From Hofstenia miamia (lineage: Eukaryota; Xenacoelomorpha; Acoela), in contig SCFE01000028.1 of NCBI GenBank assembly GCA_004352715.1, forward strand, positions 498,157-562,156: a stretch of DNA of 64,000 nt. The letters run 5' to 3'. Made by a program: the position numbers and the translations under genes. Each line of letters begins with the position of its first letter. Position 1 is the first letter of the stretch. Shown one piece after another: positions 37,301 to 51,900 of the stretch. A model generated the notes under the pieces. It made no database searches, had not been told where the DNA came from, and saw only the letters and a list, made by a program, of their open reading frames with translations.

Positions 37301-40300
37301 AAATGATAAGTAATGTACTGTGCGCGTAGTCTCTCCTTATTCATAGACAGGAAACGGGTCCCCGAAACTCGGGTCGGGTTTGGTCAAAAACTAGCCTTAT
37401 CGTGTTGGATCGGTCACCAATTAGCCGTCTCGGTTCACCAAGCAATTTGCAACCGGGTCATCGTGTCTACTGGTCCATTTTTATCAGGGTCGCATGAGTC
37501 AAAGTGTCACACTCTGCAACAAACCTTCTCGGCTATTCTGGCCAGGATTTAAGATTCATTGAAATTGAAAGCATATCTTTTAGGTTAAATGATCAGATCC
37601 CTCAATTGCAATTATTATAATTATGTTAAATATTATACAAAATAATCATGGAAAAGATTTTCTTTACTATTAAAACCCGGGTCAGGTCAGGTCAGGTCAG
37701 AAACTGTTAGGGCCGGATTGGATCGAGTCTGAAATTGTTTGGGCCGTGTAGGGTCTAGAAATGTTGAACTGTTTCTAGGGTTGTTCATAAGAAGTAATAA
37801 TACAAAAACAAAATTGATGTTGTGCAATTGCTTTAAATATTTGTGTTGATTTAGGCAATATCTTTATAAAAAATTCGTTGTGTAAATTTTTCGTAGATTT
37901 TAGTTTTTGATGGAACGTATTTTTATATAAATGTATGCAACTGGCATACAGAATGACTCTATTTCAAAGTAGTCTAAAGTTGAAGTTTTTTATAGTAGTA
38001 TTAATGGCTTGCAATTTTTAAATGTTCATCTATCATTGGGGTAGTTAATTCTATTCCCTAATATAATGTTTAATAATACTAGAATTTTTGAGAGTATAAA
38101 GTAGAAGATACGCGTCAGATTGTTTAATGCACTCTTTCTCTTTTATAAGAATTCTTTTTATAAGAATCACAAGGTTCAAAATTTAAGGACTATTTAAGAA
38201 TCAACCTGAGATATAAATATTCATTTAGAGATTTCTGAAAGTCTAATGTACTGAAATGTTGGTAAATTTAGCCTTTTGCTTATAGTAGAAGAGGAAATTG
38301 TAGTTGTGTACGGTACATGGCCACCTCACACTATCCATTTTGTATGAAATCTAATTGATTTTGCTTTGAATTCCATTCTCTTTTAGTGTAAATAATCGTT
38401 AATTGTGATTAGATAAGCCACGTAATCATGTGGAATTGAGTAATGAGTTTAAATATTTCAAAAATCTTCCCCCTGAAGATCATCAAAGGTAATTGAGATT
38501 ATGTTTAAAATGTTTTAAGATTGAATTCTTTGTTTGTGAACTTCAGAATATAGTTATTGTTGAGTTTTTTTATTGTTACAATTCAAGTTGCTTTCTGCCA
38601 GATATACAAAAAATGTATCATTTTTGATGTGTGATGATAGGTTAGACAATAAAAAGCATCATCTATAATTGTATATATATATATATNNNNNNNNNNNNNN
38701 NNNNNNNNNNNNNNNNNNNNNNNNNNNNNNNNNNNNNNNNNNNNNNNNNNNNNNNNNNNNNNNNNNNNNNNNNNNNNNNNNNNNNNNNNNNNNNNNNNNN
38801 NNNNNNNNNNNNNNNNNNNNNNNNNNNNNNNNNNNNNNNNNNNNATATATATATATTAAATAGCGTTTTTTTATTTTTCTGAAGTAAATAAAATATTCAT
38901 CTTTTACATTTGAGTGCGTAATTTTAATTTTAAAGCATCTTAAAGGTTGAGTCAAATAACGTGATTATTTTCTTGGCAAAGATAGAAATCAATTGTATCA
39001 TTAGAATTTCAAAATCATAATACATGCCTTAACCTAGACATAAATTGAAGAGAACATGTGAAAACAATAAAATTAATTAATTTCATTAAATTGTAAGTGT
39101 TTTAATTATGTAACAATAAATGATTATGCATGTTATATATTGATGACTCATAGAATTAATTGTTGTTTGGCAAGCGCACTATTTTTAGTAGAACAATAAA
39201 TTTTTATTACAAAATTATGACTACAACTGGAATGTTTACTTGTATTGATAGCCATGCATTTGATAAGAAGCAATCATGAACATTTAGTGAAAAGTTAGCA
39301 AAACGTTGTTAAGCCAGATGAAAGCGAAAGATCATGAATAAATTACGACTTAAACACTAAGCGAATTAAATTCAAATTCAATATAACGCTAGTGGCTTGC
39401 ACAGAGTCTGCATTTAAGAGATGATTGCAATTTAAATCTAATCAAAAGAAATCCTAAACAAATTACACATTATAAATCCTTAGACTTTCTATGAACGATA
39501 TGTAAACCAAATCAACTCTCTGCAAAGTGTTTAGAATATCGACTCATCAAAGCCCAATTATTTGTTTATTGTGTGATATATTTTAATAAAATATTCGAAT
39601 TTTTAACGGTTTATCTCAAGAATGAATGAATGCTTACGTTAGAAATGGTTCATAATATTTTAAGCTAGGCGTTAACTCTACAAATTTAATCCTACACCAA
39701 TCATATATAGGATCATGTGATTAGCAAAAAACTGATGCGCATTAAGAACCATTTTAAAACAAAACATATTAAAAGATAAGCCCGCGGTTTGCCATGCACT
39801 ATATCAATGTCTCGAGATAATGGTGTAGACACATGAGCAGCTTTGCAAAAATTGTTTTTCTGGATTATGAGGCTAACTGCTGTAAAAATTTTAATAATTT
39901 TTCCAAATTAATATTATATTTTCGAAATCGAAATTACGATTTCGGTTTTGTAATAATCGAGATGAAATTCCATAAATCCTCGTGCATAAACAGTACTTGT
40001 GAACCTAAAATTTTGCGTAACAGTTCGGTGTGCGGCTTATACACGTAGTCTAACAATTGTATCTGTAAACTTCTCACTACCTTCGGTGTTAAGCTACTTC
40101 CTAGGATGCGCAAAAGCTGAAAATTATTTATTCAGCAAAAAGACACTAGGAAATATCGAGCACGTACATGGGCATGGACAAAATTTCTGGAAGATGGCGG
40201 ATGCAGCGTATGAACGCTGTATGCTTGCAACGCATAGGTGCGGCTTATGCATATATTACCGACTTATTCACAAGGATTTACGGTATCTAAAGTCACTAGG

Positions 40301-42880
40301 TCTTAGTCTTATATTAAACAGAACTCAATAAAAAATTAGGCTGAATATACATTATTGAGTGTTTATTGTATTTTGAAATATTTAGGTTTGGGTTTCAAAA
40401 GAAAATGGAGTTAGTTGTGCATAAAGTTCAGTAAACCATTACTTCAGGATTTCTTCATTCTAATTTTCTAAATTAGCTATCCAGATGATAATAATAAACA
40501 CTAAAAAATTAAGTGTGTTTTTAATAAAACAATCCACATGAATAAGGTTATCGGTCGATGACTACAGGAGAATTCATTAAAATTAAATGAATTCTAATGA
40601 CAGCTTGTCTATACGCTGTGATAAAAGAATTTCATTTTCTTTTAGAAATTAAACGTAATTGGACTTAAGGAGATTAACATTAATAAACACTTCAAAGATC
40701 TTGTCAACTTTCACCAAGAAAGTTTATCTCCTCAGTAAATAATAAATATGAATTTCAATATTTTTATGTTGGCTAGACCAACAACTTCTATTGGTGGAAA
40801 TAATTCTGAAACTATTCGTCTTATATGAATAAAATTTAGGGGGAATTTTTTCCTGAAGTCATGAATCACCTATTTGCCTGACTTATGAGTACATTCAGAC
40901 GGTCTTACAATTATTTTATGGATCTTGCCAAAACAAATCTTTGATTTTTCGGTTTGCAAGAAATGTTGGTTTTCCTAGAAAGCCCACAATAGATTAATTA
41001 AGAAAATTAAAGATATGAATATAATGTTTCCAAACGTTTATTATATTTTTCAACACATTGTTATCTAGCATTTATCGCATTTGGATTCACTTGTTTGAGC
41101 TTTTGCATAAGAGTTAAGTTATTTTGCAATAACTCAATAAAAGCCCGATTCACATCGTTCGTGTTACAAAAAATCATATTTGGTTCAATCATTTGTAGAA
41201 AAGATTCAACATAAAGAATCACTGGTGTGTGAACAAATATTCTGGCTGGGGATTAGGCAAAAACCATTCGCCATTGGAAACAATATTTATAAAAGTAAAT
41301 TGTATGGCCAGTACTTGGACCTAGATTTTTAGTGATTTATCACTGCTCTAGTAGAAGGTTATTCTTAGGAGTGTTTGGCGTTCTACTGTTAACGTGTATT
41401 TGGCGTGGATATGAAGTAAGAACATACTTTAGGCAATCAGCTAAGTACACAGTTGCGAACCTATTTTTTCAGTTAGTGCAGACTAGCGAGTCTTTGAAAT
41501 CATTGTAAATTAACCTAGTTTACTAAACACTCTAAAAATTCGTTAAATACCTATCTCAAATATGGCTGAGGATTATTTATTGGTATAACCAGAGATAAAT
41601 TATTTCCAATTCTTCATTATCTTCTTACTACCATTTTTAAACTGTAACTAGTTGAACAAATTTTACTATATAGTCTAGCTAAAAACATAAATGTGTTTGA
41701 AAATTTAATTATATAAATACTACAAGATTCAGGTCCAGTAAAATACCAAATTAATGTATTCAATCAGTCCAGGCCAATGTAAATGCTACCATTTGCGCAC
41801 TAAGCGTAGGCCCATATGAAGTAAAATAAAATATAATAATATATTATATAGAATTTGAGAACATTTAGTAAAGGGTTTTCACCAATAATCATAAATTTAG
41901 AAAGATCATTCTAGATTGTTTGCGAACCCAAGGCATTGTTCGATGAATAGCTTTGATGTGGTTAGGAAAAGAAAAAAAGCATATTATAGGAGACCAAGAT
42001 ACAATTATTTAGTATTTACAAAAATTATTGATTTCAGGTTCAAGCACGACATGAACTTTTTTATATTTATCTTTCTATATACTTTTACAATATCAATGTA
42101 CTTTTACCATATATAGCATTAATATTTAATAACTATACAGTTTTCTCAAGGTCATCTCTGTCTTAAGCCCTTGTTGCAAGTGTTTTGCACAACTGTTTCT
42201 AATTCCAGTGAACATCATTATTGTTAATTATAATTTACACTCAACTAAATAAAGATTGCAATTTGTAGTAAAGCAATTGTAAACATCACTTTGAAAATTT
42301 TTTTGTACATCACGGTAAGGTTCGAAATGTATGCCTACAGAGAGGTGTAGCCAGAAAAAAATGGTGGGCAAATATTTGATGAGTTCAAGGGAACAACAAA
42401 GTGTTGGTCTTAAGACACCGCCACATGATGTAGAAGGGTATAGACACAAAAACTCATATGGGGTGATATAATTTTCTAAAATTTTATTATATTTTCAACA
42501 AAAGGCTCATCTTCGGAATCCAAAGTTTGAAAATTTGGGGCATTTCCCCTTTCGCCCCCCTGGCTACGGCTATGTGCCTAGTTACTTAAGCCAACGCTAA
42601 AATTTAAACTTTGTGACAAATTAAATTTCAGACATACTTGTAGTCTTTTGTACATACCATCATTGCAACTATAAGTATAAAAATAATATTCTTTTGCTAA
42701 TGATACTTGTATATACTATGACTGAAAAACTCTAAATTTAGCATACTTTCAATTTTAGTTTACAAATAGTGCTATTTCGATAACATAAAATTTCCACAAA
42801 TTAATTTTTTAATATTTTTAAAAAGTTCTTTAACTAAAATATATTGTTATTAACAGTTTTTTTATTAGCTGTTGCATATT

Positions 42881-42913
<33 letters not shown>

Positions 42914-45900
42914 NNNNNNNNNNNNNNNNNNNNNNNNNNNNNNNNNNNNNNNNNNNNNNNNNNNNNNNNNNNNNNNNNNNNNNNNNNNNNNNNNNNNNNN
43001 NNNNNNNNNNNNNNNNNNNNNNNNNNNNNNNNNNNNNNNNNNNNNNNNNNNNNNNNNNNNNNNNNNNNNNNNNNNNNNNNNNNNNNNNNNNNNNNNNNNN
43101 NNNNNNNNNNNNNNNNNNNNNNNNNNNNNNNNNNNNNNNNNNNNNNNNNNNNNTATATATATATGGGTGGCCTTTATTTATAAAATTCCGAAAGTTTTGC
43201 CTCTGAACCTTTGAAGTGAAATACATGTAATTTGCAGAAGTGCTTATTTATATTTAATAATATTTTGTGTAAACACATTAAGGGAATGCCTTTGTGAACT
43301 CTTTGAGGCATATTTAATCGAGTTTTGTAATTAGGTTAGAGCTAAATGCATGAGTGATATTTTTAAAAAATAGTAAAATCTGTGCATTTTAGTACTCAAA
43401 TAGCATTTGTAGGAATTGATAATGAGGTTAATGGTACGTTGTTCTTTCATTTTCACCTCATTTCTAATTGTCTTACTTTTAAGTAACAAATCACGTTGTC
43501 CACATTTTTGAACAATTTCATCTAATACTGTTTAAAAATTTGGAAAGTCTTTTATGGACACATTTATAAGGTTGGGCCCGCTCATTCAATGTTGAAAACT
43601 TATTCTTTTGCCTGAAGTACTTACAGATATTAAAGATAAGACAATTCTATATATTGTGGTTATCAGTGTTTAAAAGTTATTTGGAAAAATAATCACGGAT
43701 TTTAAAAAATTCCGAGTTGAATTTCGGTTAAATATAGCAAAGATAAGAAATTTCCAGACTGGTATAAGAAAACTGCAAAACATCTTTATATATTAATGGA
43801 AGTAATAATACTAAATTTCTTAGTAAATAAAATGTTTGCAAGTTGCTTAAACTATGAAAGTGTAAAAAAGTAAAGCAAGCGTATTAATATTCTTATAAAA
43901 TATTTAGTAAAAAACGAATTGCTGCAAAATACGAACCTGAAATGATAATATTCATTGACAATTAAGTGATTATTTAAGGTAAACATATACACTCTAATCA
44001 TACAAATAGTAAGTTTAGCAAAGATTTGTCATCAAAAATATTTCATAAGATGTGAACAATGACTCTTTAAATCAATTATATTCTTTGATTGTTTTATAGC
44101 ATTTTGTATTTTCTCGCAATTGGTAAAATTAATTTTCAAACATTTCTCTTTCCTTGTTTTCAATTTATCATTCAAAAATTACTTTTTAGATCACTTAGTT
44201 CATAACACCGCAGGACAGCCTTGCCACAAAGCTTGCTATGTAGTGAAGAAACCAACCTGTGATAAATGTAAAAAAGTTATAGCTATTGGTGGTAAGTACA
44301 TTTGCTAACCATAAATTACTTTTCTATATTTTCAGTATTTCAAAACTTCCTAAATCTAAATTCAAGATGGTACTTATTTAATAGTTTTGCGGTCATCATC
44401 AACTTGCCGAAGTTTATGTATTTATTATGCAGTTTTGTAATTGCAAAACCATTAGTTCATGTTATCCATAAAACTTTAAATTTATATTTTTTACTATAAT
44501 ACAGCAAACAGTGGTGCGCCATCTAGTGTAATACTTTAACATTATTGTAATTCATTAGTATTTCATTATTGCAAAATATAGTCAGGGGCGTACGCAGGAT
44601 TTTCTGACGGGTACATTTTAGTCATGATCTGCGGGACGAAACCTCGCCAAAATGTTTGAAAATATTAAGAAAATTGACCTAAAAAAACGCATTGCCCGAT
44701 CTTAAATTTTTTGATTTAACTAGTCAACATTAAATTTGAAAACCTGACCACGATCTCCCACCTTCCGTACGCCACTGACTATAGTAATTCCATTTACATT
44801 CATTTGCCCACATAGCTAGCCACTAGTAGTGCACTAGCGGGAAGGCTGGTGGCTGAATAGTATTATTTGTGCGGATAGACCACAAGTGGCTAATTAGTGA
44901 TTCATTAGTGAAAAAGCCATGGCTCTTTGTTGGTAGGCTGTGACATTTTAATGGTCTACTAATGAACAAATCTAAATGTTATATTTGAGCCTTACATTCC
45001 TAATAACATATGATGAAAAAACTTGAACCAATTCATTTTAGTACATAAGAAGTAAAAGAAATTTTCAAATATTTCTTAGAAGTCTAAAAATTCATGTAAT
45101 TTACTGCATATTGATCTAGTTGGTTAAGTGTGTTGCGCTAGGATAATGTGTAAGAATGAAACATTTTTAAGTGTAGTAGCACACATAGTAGAGTTGGTGG
45201 AATTTGGATAAGCCACTGTAACTGTTGCCTCCAAGTTCTCATTTCATCAACTTTGGAAGTGTAAGTAGTTTTTATCATTGCTAGCTCTAGAGTGATGAAC
45301 TTTCTTTAGATAAAAAATTAAAAGCAAGAAAATTCATGCCTGCCCATTAGATCAAATGGTTTCCATCCACAGCAACAGGAAAGTTGTAAAAGATCCAATA
45401 CATGACTTTTGTGGTTGGCACCCTCAAGTATTAATTTATAATGTTACATTCCAGCTTCTTAGTTCTTAATTCAAATATAGTAGTAAATAAGAGCAGAACT
45501 TCTATAAATTTTCTTCACAATTATGTTATGCTATTGGGGATAAAGCGACCTTTTTTAATTTGCAAAGTCAAAAATAATTACTATATGAAACCCCAACATC
45601 ATTGGAACCAATGACAAAATAAATGAATTATTGAATATCAATACCACATAGTCAACCACATGTGTTCTAGTAGGTGATTGGTGCACTAACGGTGGATGAT
45701 CAGTGAATATTTGGTTACTGATGACGTGGATATTCTTCTAACTGAAGACCTAAAGTAAGGTTTTGCAGACTATCGACAATTTGTTGAAATCAATTGATTT
45801 TCAATTAAAATGAAAATAAATTTTTTAATTAAGTATGATGACAAATCTGCGATAACCAGAATGGTCTTAAAATTTAATAACATATAGATTCATAGAGATT

Positions 45901-48900
45901 ATTCCTTAACTATTGAATTGTTGATTTATTTTCAGTTTGTACAATCTTTATGAATCAATAATTTTTAAATAATTTATACTTTTACATTGAATTCACCATC
46001 TTTGTACATAAAGATTTCTAGAAACCTTGGATAACACCAAAATTTGAAAATGTTAATATAATTTGGTTAGATACTATGGTGCATATTAGTGGGAATGAGA
46101 GCCGCTACTTCCAACACATATTAGTGGGAATGAGAGCCGCTACTTCCAACAGTTGCAGTGATTCCCCACTTGTGACCCACTACTGGTGGAACATGGATAG
46201 TAATTTTCCAAGCAGAATGCTGATTTATTCAAAAAGCAAATTGAGATTAAGATTGTCTTAAATTCATGTGTGCCGTAGGAGCTAGGCATTGACTTCTAAA
46301 TAATGTTATTGTTTAGAAGTCTATGAGTTTTTCCTCTGCGATTGTTGCTTCGAGTCGAGTTTGCTCAATCTCTTATAATTCAAGTCGAGTTGGGTCTCGA
46401 GTTGAGTGAAGTCAGATTTCGAATCTCGAGTTTTTTTTAAGCACATTGGCCTATAAATATCATAATTGTGAAATAACCAATCAAAAATCAACTGTTATCC
46501 ATGTAGGAAAAATTTCGTTCTAGCAGTTACATTTGTAATTGATTAAAATCGGATAATTGATCACATTCTATATAGTTATAGCATTATTAAATCAATGCTG
46601 ATGTTATTAAATTAAATATTACTTGAATAAAGTGCGAATTTTGCTTACTAACCTGAAATCACTATCTTTCTAATTAAGCTTTAATATAACTTTTTACAAA
46701 AGTCTAAAAAATGAAACTTTTTATGCTAAAAAATTTGTTTTCAATTAAGCAAGTACACACTGCACCATGCATTATGGAAGAGACCTAGGAAGAGTACACA
46801 CAAAATAACAGATAGGGAAAAATTTGAATAAGAAATACAAAAATAAAATTGCATGAGTGGCTTGCTCTAAGGAATTACCTACAATGGGTAAAATTTTATT
46901 GGTTATGATTTATTCTGTATCAGTAGAATCCAATTAAGGAATCTAAATTGTTATTATCATGTTTTCATTTTTATTACTGCCATGCGGTTTGTTTTCAATT
47001 TATTAATCAGTATGACTAAAATATCGCAGCTAAATTAAAATATTTATGTAATTTTTTAGTGTAAATAGACTGCAAAATGTCTACTCTGTAATAAGTCTTT
47101 TCAAAGTAATAACTACACATTTATGCATAGTGAGTATTTTGGAGAATTTAGTAATATATATATATATATATATATATATANTTACTTTTATTCATTTAGA
47201 AACATAATAACATCATAGTACTATGATATTGTTGCACATTGAGAATAAAATAGCACATTTCAGATTACTATTTTAAGTCATTGATTTGATTTATGTAATT
47301 GTAAGAATATGGTCTTACAATTCATTTGTAGAGTTTATTCACTGTTAGTAAGTTTATCAGGATTCCTAAGATGCAAACATACTTTCATCTTCTTCAGGCA
47401 GTGTCCTGACCAGTCAATTTTGGGTAGTACAATGCAAAATATTATTTCTTGTGGTAGTTTCAGTTGCAGTCTATTGACATTTTTAGAGTAGCATACCTAT
47501 GAAAATTGTAATAAATGATACATTTTTAACCATTGCTTTGTATTGTTCAGTTCCGTATTAGCACACTTCATGTAAGAGCTGATTTCTTTTTTCAGAAAAA
47601 ATATATTGCTGCTCTTTTTTAGAGTATGTTTCTTTCAAAAAATTTGCATCAAGCATGGCATTTAGTTATCAGCATTTTTTCTATACTGAGAGATAATGTT
47701 TCAATTTGCTTTCAAATCATTGTCTCTTCCTAAAATCAGAATATATATTGGGAATATGAATTCATTGTAAGATGGAATGTAAATTGTGAACTTCAAGAGA
47801 ATTGTTTGCTTCACTCTAATGTAAAAGTGATTCTTCTGAATAGCGTGATGTTCCTATCTGCAGAAATTCCTAGTGACAAAAAATTTTCTCATTCTTCATC
47901 ATTGTCCTTTTTGTATGATTGGATGCAAACAGCAGATCAGAGTGATGCTCATTTGGCAGTAGAGGCTGTTTTTAGGCAAATAACACAAAGAAGTTCTTTG
48001 TTCTTCTCGTGGGGAAGTAAGTGTATATACCTTAAGATATCAATCATATTCAAATTCACTACTTAGCTTAATGTTCAGATGGCACAGGTGATGGCAAATT
48101 TTTTAAAGGAAATATTCTTTTTTAGTGATACAATCTTCAAGCTAGTGGGTAGTGCTGAGTTATGATTCTCCAACTTGAGTTTCATTAATGTGTTTTAAAA
48201 TTAATGTAGTATCCATAATGTCTAATTCCATTTTCTCCATAGTAACCATTTTTCAATTTAGCATATAAGATTACATTACCTAGTTGGGGTCCCTTGTTGA
48301 TACCTATCGCTTGTGACATGCAGGTATTGAATTAATTGTATCTGTTATGTGAGTGATTTGATTTTTGCCTTCTTTATTGTCATAAACTAGGTGTGAGCAA
48401 ATTCCGATTTAATTCTTGAAATTATTTCAGTTATTTCTAAACATGTTTGAGAAGAAGCAGAATGTGATGTACTAATAGAATACCTTTTAGCACTAAGTAA
48501 GTGCATTAGCATCATTATTAAGGAAACTTAGTATTGGCTATGGTTAAAAGTTAAGTAAAACTCTCTTTTAAAGGAGGGAATAAGCAATAGCACTCTCCCA
48601 ACACACTTCAGTAGAGAAGTGTTTCTCCTTACTTTTGCATTTGGTTCTTGCTATGGTTACTGACCTAATAGAACCATGTCTTGCCTGAGGTTTTGAAACA
48701 GTGGGCAATTGACAAGTAATGTTATGGCCTCTTCATTTCCTTCCTGGGATGATGCTAATCTATTCTAGGATGAAGAGTAGCCAGATCATTTGCAAGGGAG
48801 TTAAAAATGCATTTACATTGCAAGAGCTGATTCATAGTGCTTCTAAGAATTTTGCTCTGGTAGCATTTTATAGTTGGAGTGGAAGAAGTGCTAAATGAAT

Positions 48901-51900
48901 GCCCTTTTAGGGCATTTTAAATGCTTAGATCTCACTCTTTTTACAGGTTTCTTATATGTAGGTAAGTTGTGGGTAATATCATAGTACATATGATTATTAT
49001 GATTATTATGATTTTTAGCAACAGTTCTAAGACATTCACTAGCAGTTAATTTAAGGGACTCAATATTCTTTATTGTACATTTTAGATATTGAAAATGGAA
49101 GATTCTGCCATTTTCAAATTGGTAGTTATTATGTGGTAATAGCTTAATGTTCTTGTATGGACCAGACATTGAGAAAGCAGTTTACATACTTGGCAAGGAT
49201 TTATAATGAAGGTTAAAGAATATATAGTGGCCAGCTTTATGAGGTAAACAATAAATTTATCTATTAAATACATATTATTACCCAACAGCAGTTTTGTTTA
49301 AGTCTTTAGATTTTATGCCCTAAATATTTTGTAAGCATTTAAGCTCACTACAATATCTAATTTTGATTTGTTGTAGTCTTAAATGTGTAATCTTGAATTG
49401 TTAAAATTGTTTTATCTATAGGTTTTTAAACCCTTATTGGTGTAGCAATAATACTTAATTGATACAGATCAAGATTAACATTGACATTTTAAAATTAAGT
49501 TAAACTATTTTGTAACACTGTTTTTTCTGAAATAATTTTAAGACTGGAAGTTTTTTCTCGTAATAATCAGTTTTATTCTCAGTTGTGTGTATTTTTGGTA
49601 TTATTGAATGGTTCATCAGTGTCATTTGTATCTTTAATAAAAGTTTGTCTTTGCATTAGCTCAGTTGTTATTGATTATCAATGTTTTGGGGAATCTAAAA
49701 AGCTTCTCCCAAATAGTGAGATTCTCATGGAAGATATTTTTTGAATAAATCCTATATCATCAAATTGTTAAAGGTCTTTTGGTGATTGATAAATGAAGGT
49801 AAGTTTCACATTTCACTTATCGCATAAAAAATTTACCAAATGGAATTTGAAATTAATTTGTTTTATTATTTAGGTTACTGCAATCAATTCTACTGATTCG
49901 ATGTTTTACTTGGCAATTTTTGAAATCCAAAATGAAATCTTCCTCATTCCCTCAAATACTAAAAGATTTTTTTTTACAATTACTTTTTAGATAGCATTTC
50001 TGGTCATACTGAACTAACACTGGCAATTAAATAGCCTATTTTGTGATCGATCCTTTTGCTAATAGACTAAAAAGCTTGGCATACTAATCGTTTAGTTTAG
50101 TGTATTACTTAGTAGTTGAAAAATATGTTTGATTCTTGTTTTGAATTGATTATCAATCAATTTTGAAATTGTTTTCCATTTTTAATTTAATTTTTTTATC
50201 CAATGATGTTCTCGATCCATTTGTTGTGAAATCGACTTTGGATCGGTGTTAGAAATCCACTTAATATGTATGAAGAGTCTTCCTTGAAGACAAATAAAAA
50301 TTTATATATTTGTTTTCTATTAAGTTTGCCTAATTTTTCCGTTTCTAGAGCATATGTTCTAGTTAAGTTTGCTATTGTAATTCATACAACTGCATTCAAT
50401 ATTGTTTCAAAATTCCTTCATTATTTAGTGTTTCCAAGCTTATATGAAATTGTTTTATTTTTACGTCTAGTATTATATAATAAATATTGATGTATATAAT
50501 TCCTTTTTTATACATTTTAAATCAGCTTTGACTGCTACTTTTTAAATTTACCTGTACAAAATTGATAAAACGTGATAGTCTTAATAGTATGGATATGGAG
50601 CAACGAGCCTAGAAAATCAGAGTGTGCAAAGAATTTTCATGTGGTTCTAATAATAAAATTTCCATTTAAAGCAAAAGAGCTTTAAACTTGTTTAATTGCT
50701 CTCCACACATTGTTTCATCAAAATCCCAGTACAAAAATTTTCATTTCCCTCGCAAGTCGATTTCAGCAAAAATATTAGAAAATTGAATATTGGAATTTAC
50801 ATGAATATGTTATGAATGTGATCACATGCCAAAATAGTTCGTAAAGTATTAATAATCGAAATAATAATAGTAATTATATATATATATATATATATATAAT
50901 TTAATATACATACAATATACATATAATATACAATATACATATACATATAATATATTATACATATTATATACATATATATATGTTTAATAAAATTAAATCT
51001 AATTTAACACAAATTTTTAAATGATCTCTTTGTTAATCTTATGCCAAAAAAGATGATAATTGTATAGATTATGATATTTTGGAAGCAATAATGTTTATTA
51101 ATAATTTACATTAATGCAACAACACACTGATAGATTCAAGCTTAGTGTATTCATACTCTTCAGGTACTCCTACCCTCCCCCGCCTAAGATTTTAATTACA
51201 CTGATATTAATGTAATGATGGATGATGAGAATAAAAGTAAACATTATCAAAAAAATAGACTTAATCTCTGGGTACACGATTTGAAGAAGGATTGAAATTC
51301 CGTTGCCCAGTAGCAACAATTAATGTTTTAATTTTAATGTCATTAAATATGTTTATAGGATGTTTCATTCAATCATGCTAAAAATCATAAAGTTCCAATT
51401 TAGCATTTTAGTTGCCCTATGTATATACTTATAAAAGTGATGTTGAATTTTTTTACAAAGTAGTTTTGTGCTCATAGAACAAAGAAAACAAATTTCTCAA
51501 AAAAAATTCTGTCTCTTTGATGAACCTACTAGGAGTCACACATGAGACATTGATATCGTCATTTAATGAAAAGCATTTACATTGGAAATGAAAATGAAAT
51601 ACCACTACCAAAAGGTGCCAGCAAGAGTTACAGTTACAGTTACATAAACTTTACCCATCAAGGCAATTTTAATTCAAGTGTCACCCAAATAACATAACTT
51701 TCTCATGAAAATGAATATAATAATAGCTTTTTCAAACATCTTGAATTATTTTCACTTTCTTATTCTTCGGTAGTAATGCATTCCTAAAACTAAAAAAATT
51801 AATTTAAATTTTTTTTTAACTTCATCTTTACAAAAATGAATGTTATTAAATACTTTTTTGTAATATAAATTCAACTAATTTCAATTAAGGAAATGTTAAT

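Noticed and set aside
37313-37552. 79-codon frame in a GC-rich patch
   Set aside because: CGGGTCGGG-type composition resembles the MITE ends at 5165 and 54377; probably non-coding repeat.
39833-40331. Overlapping open frames of 71 and 110 codons
   Set aside because: The stretch has repeated 'gcggctta' motifs and looks like repeat DNA; no domain recognised.
42844-43226. Long frames across the N gap and TA repeat
   Set aside because: They consist of N and Tyr-Ile repeats from (TA)n; not genes.
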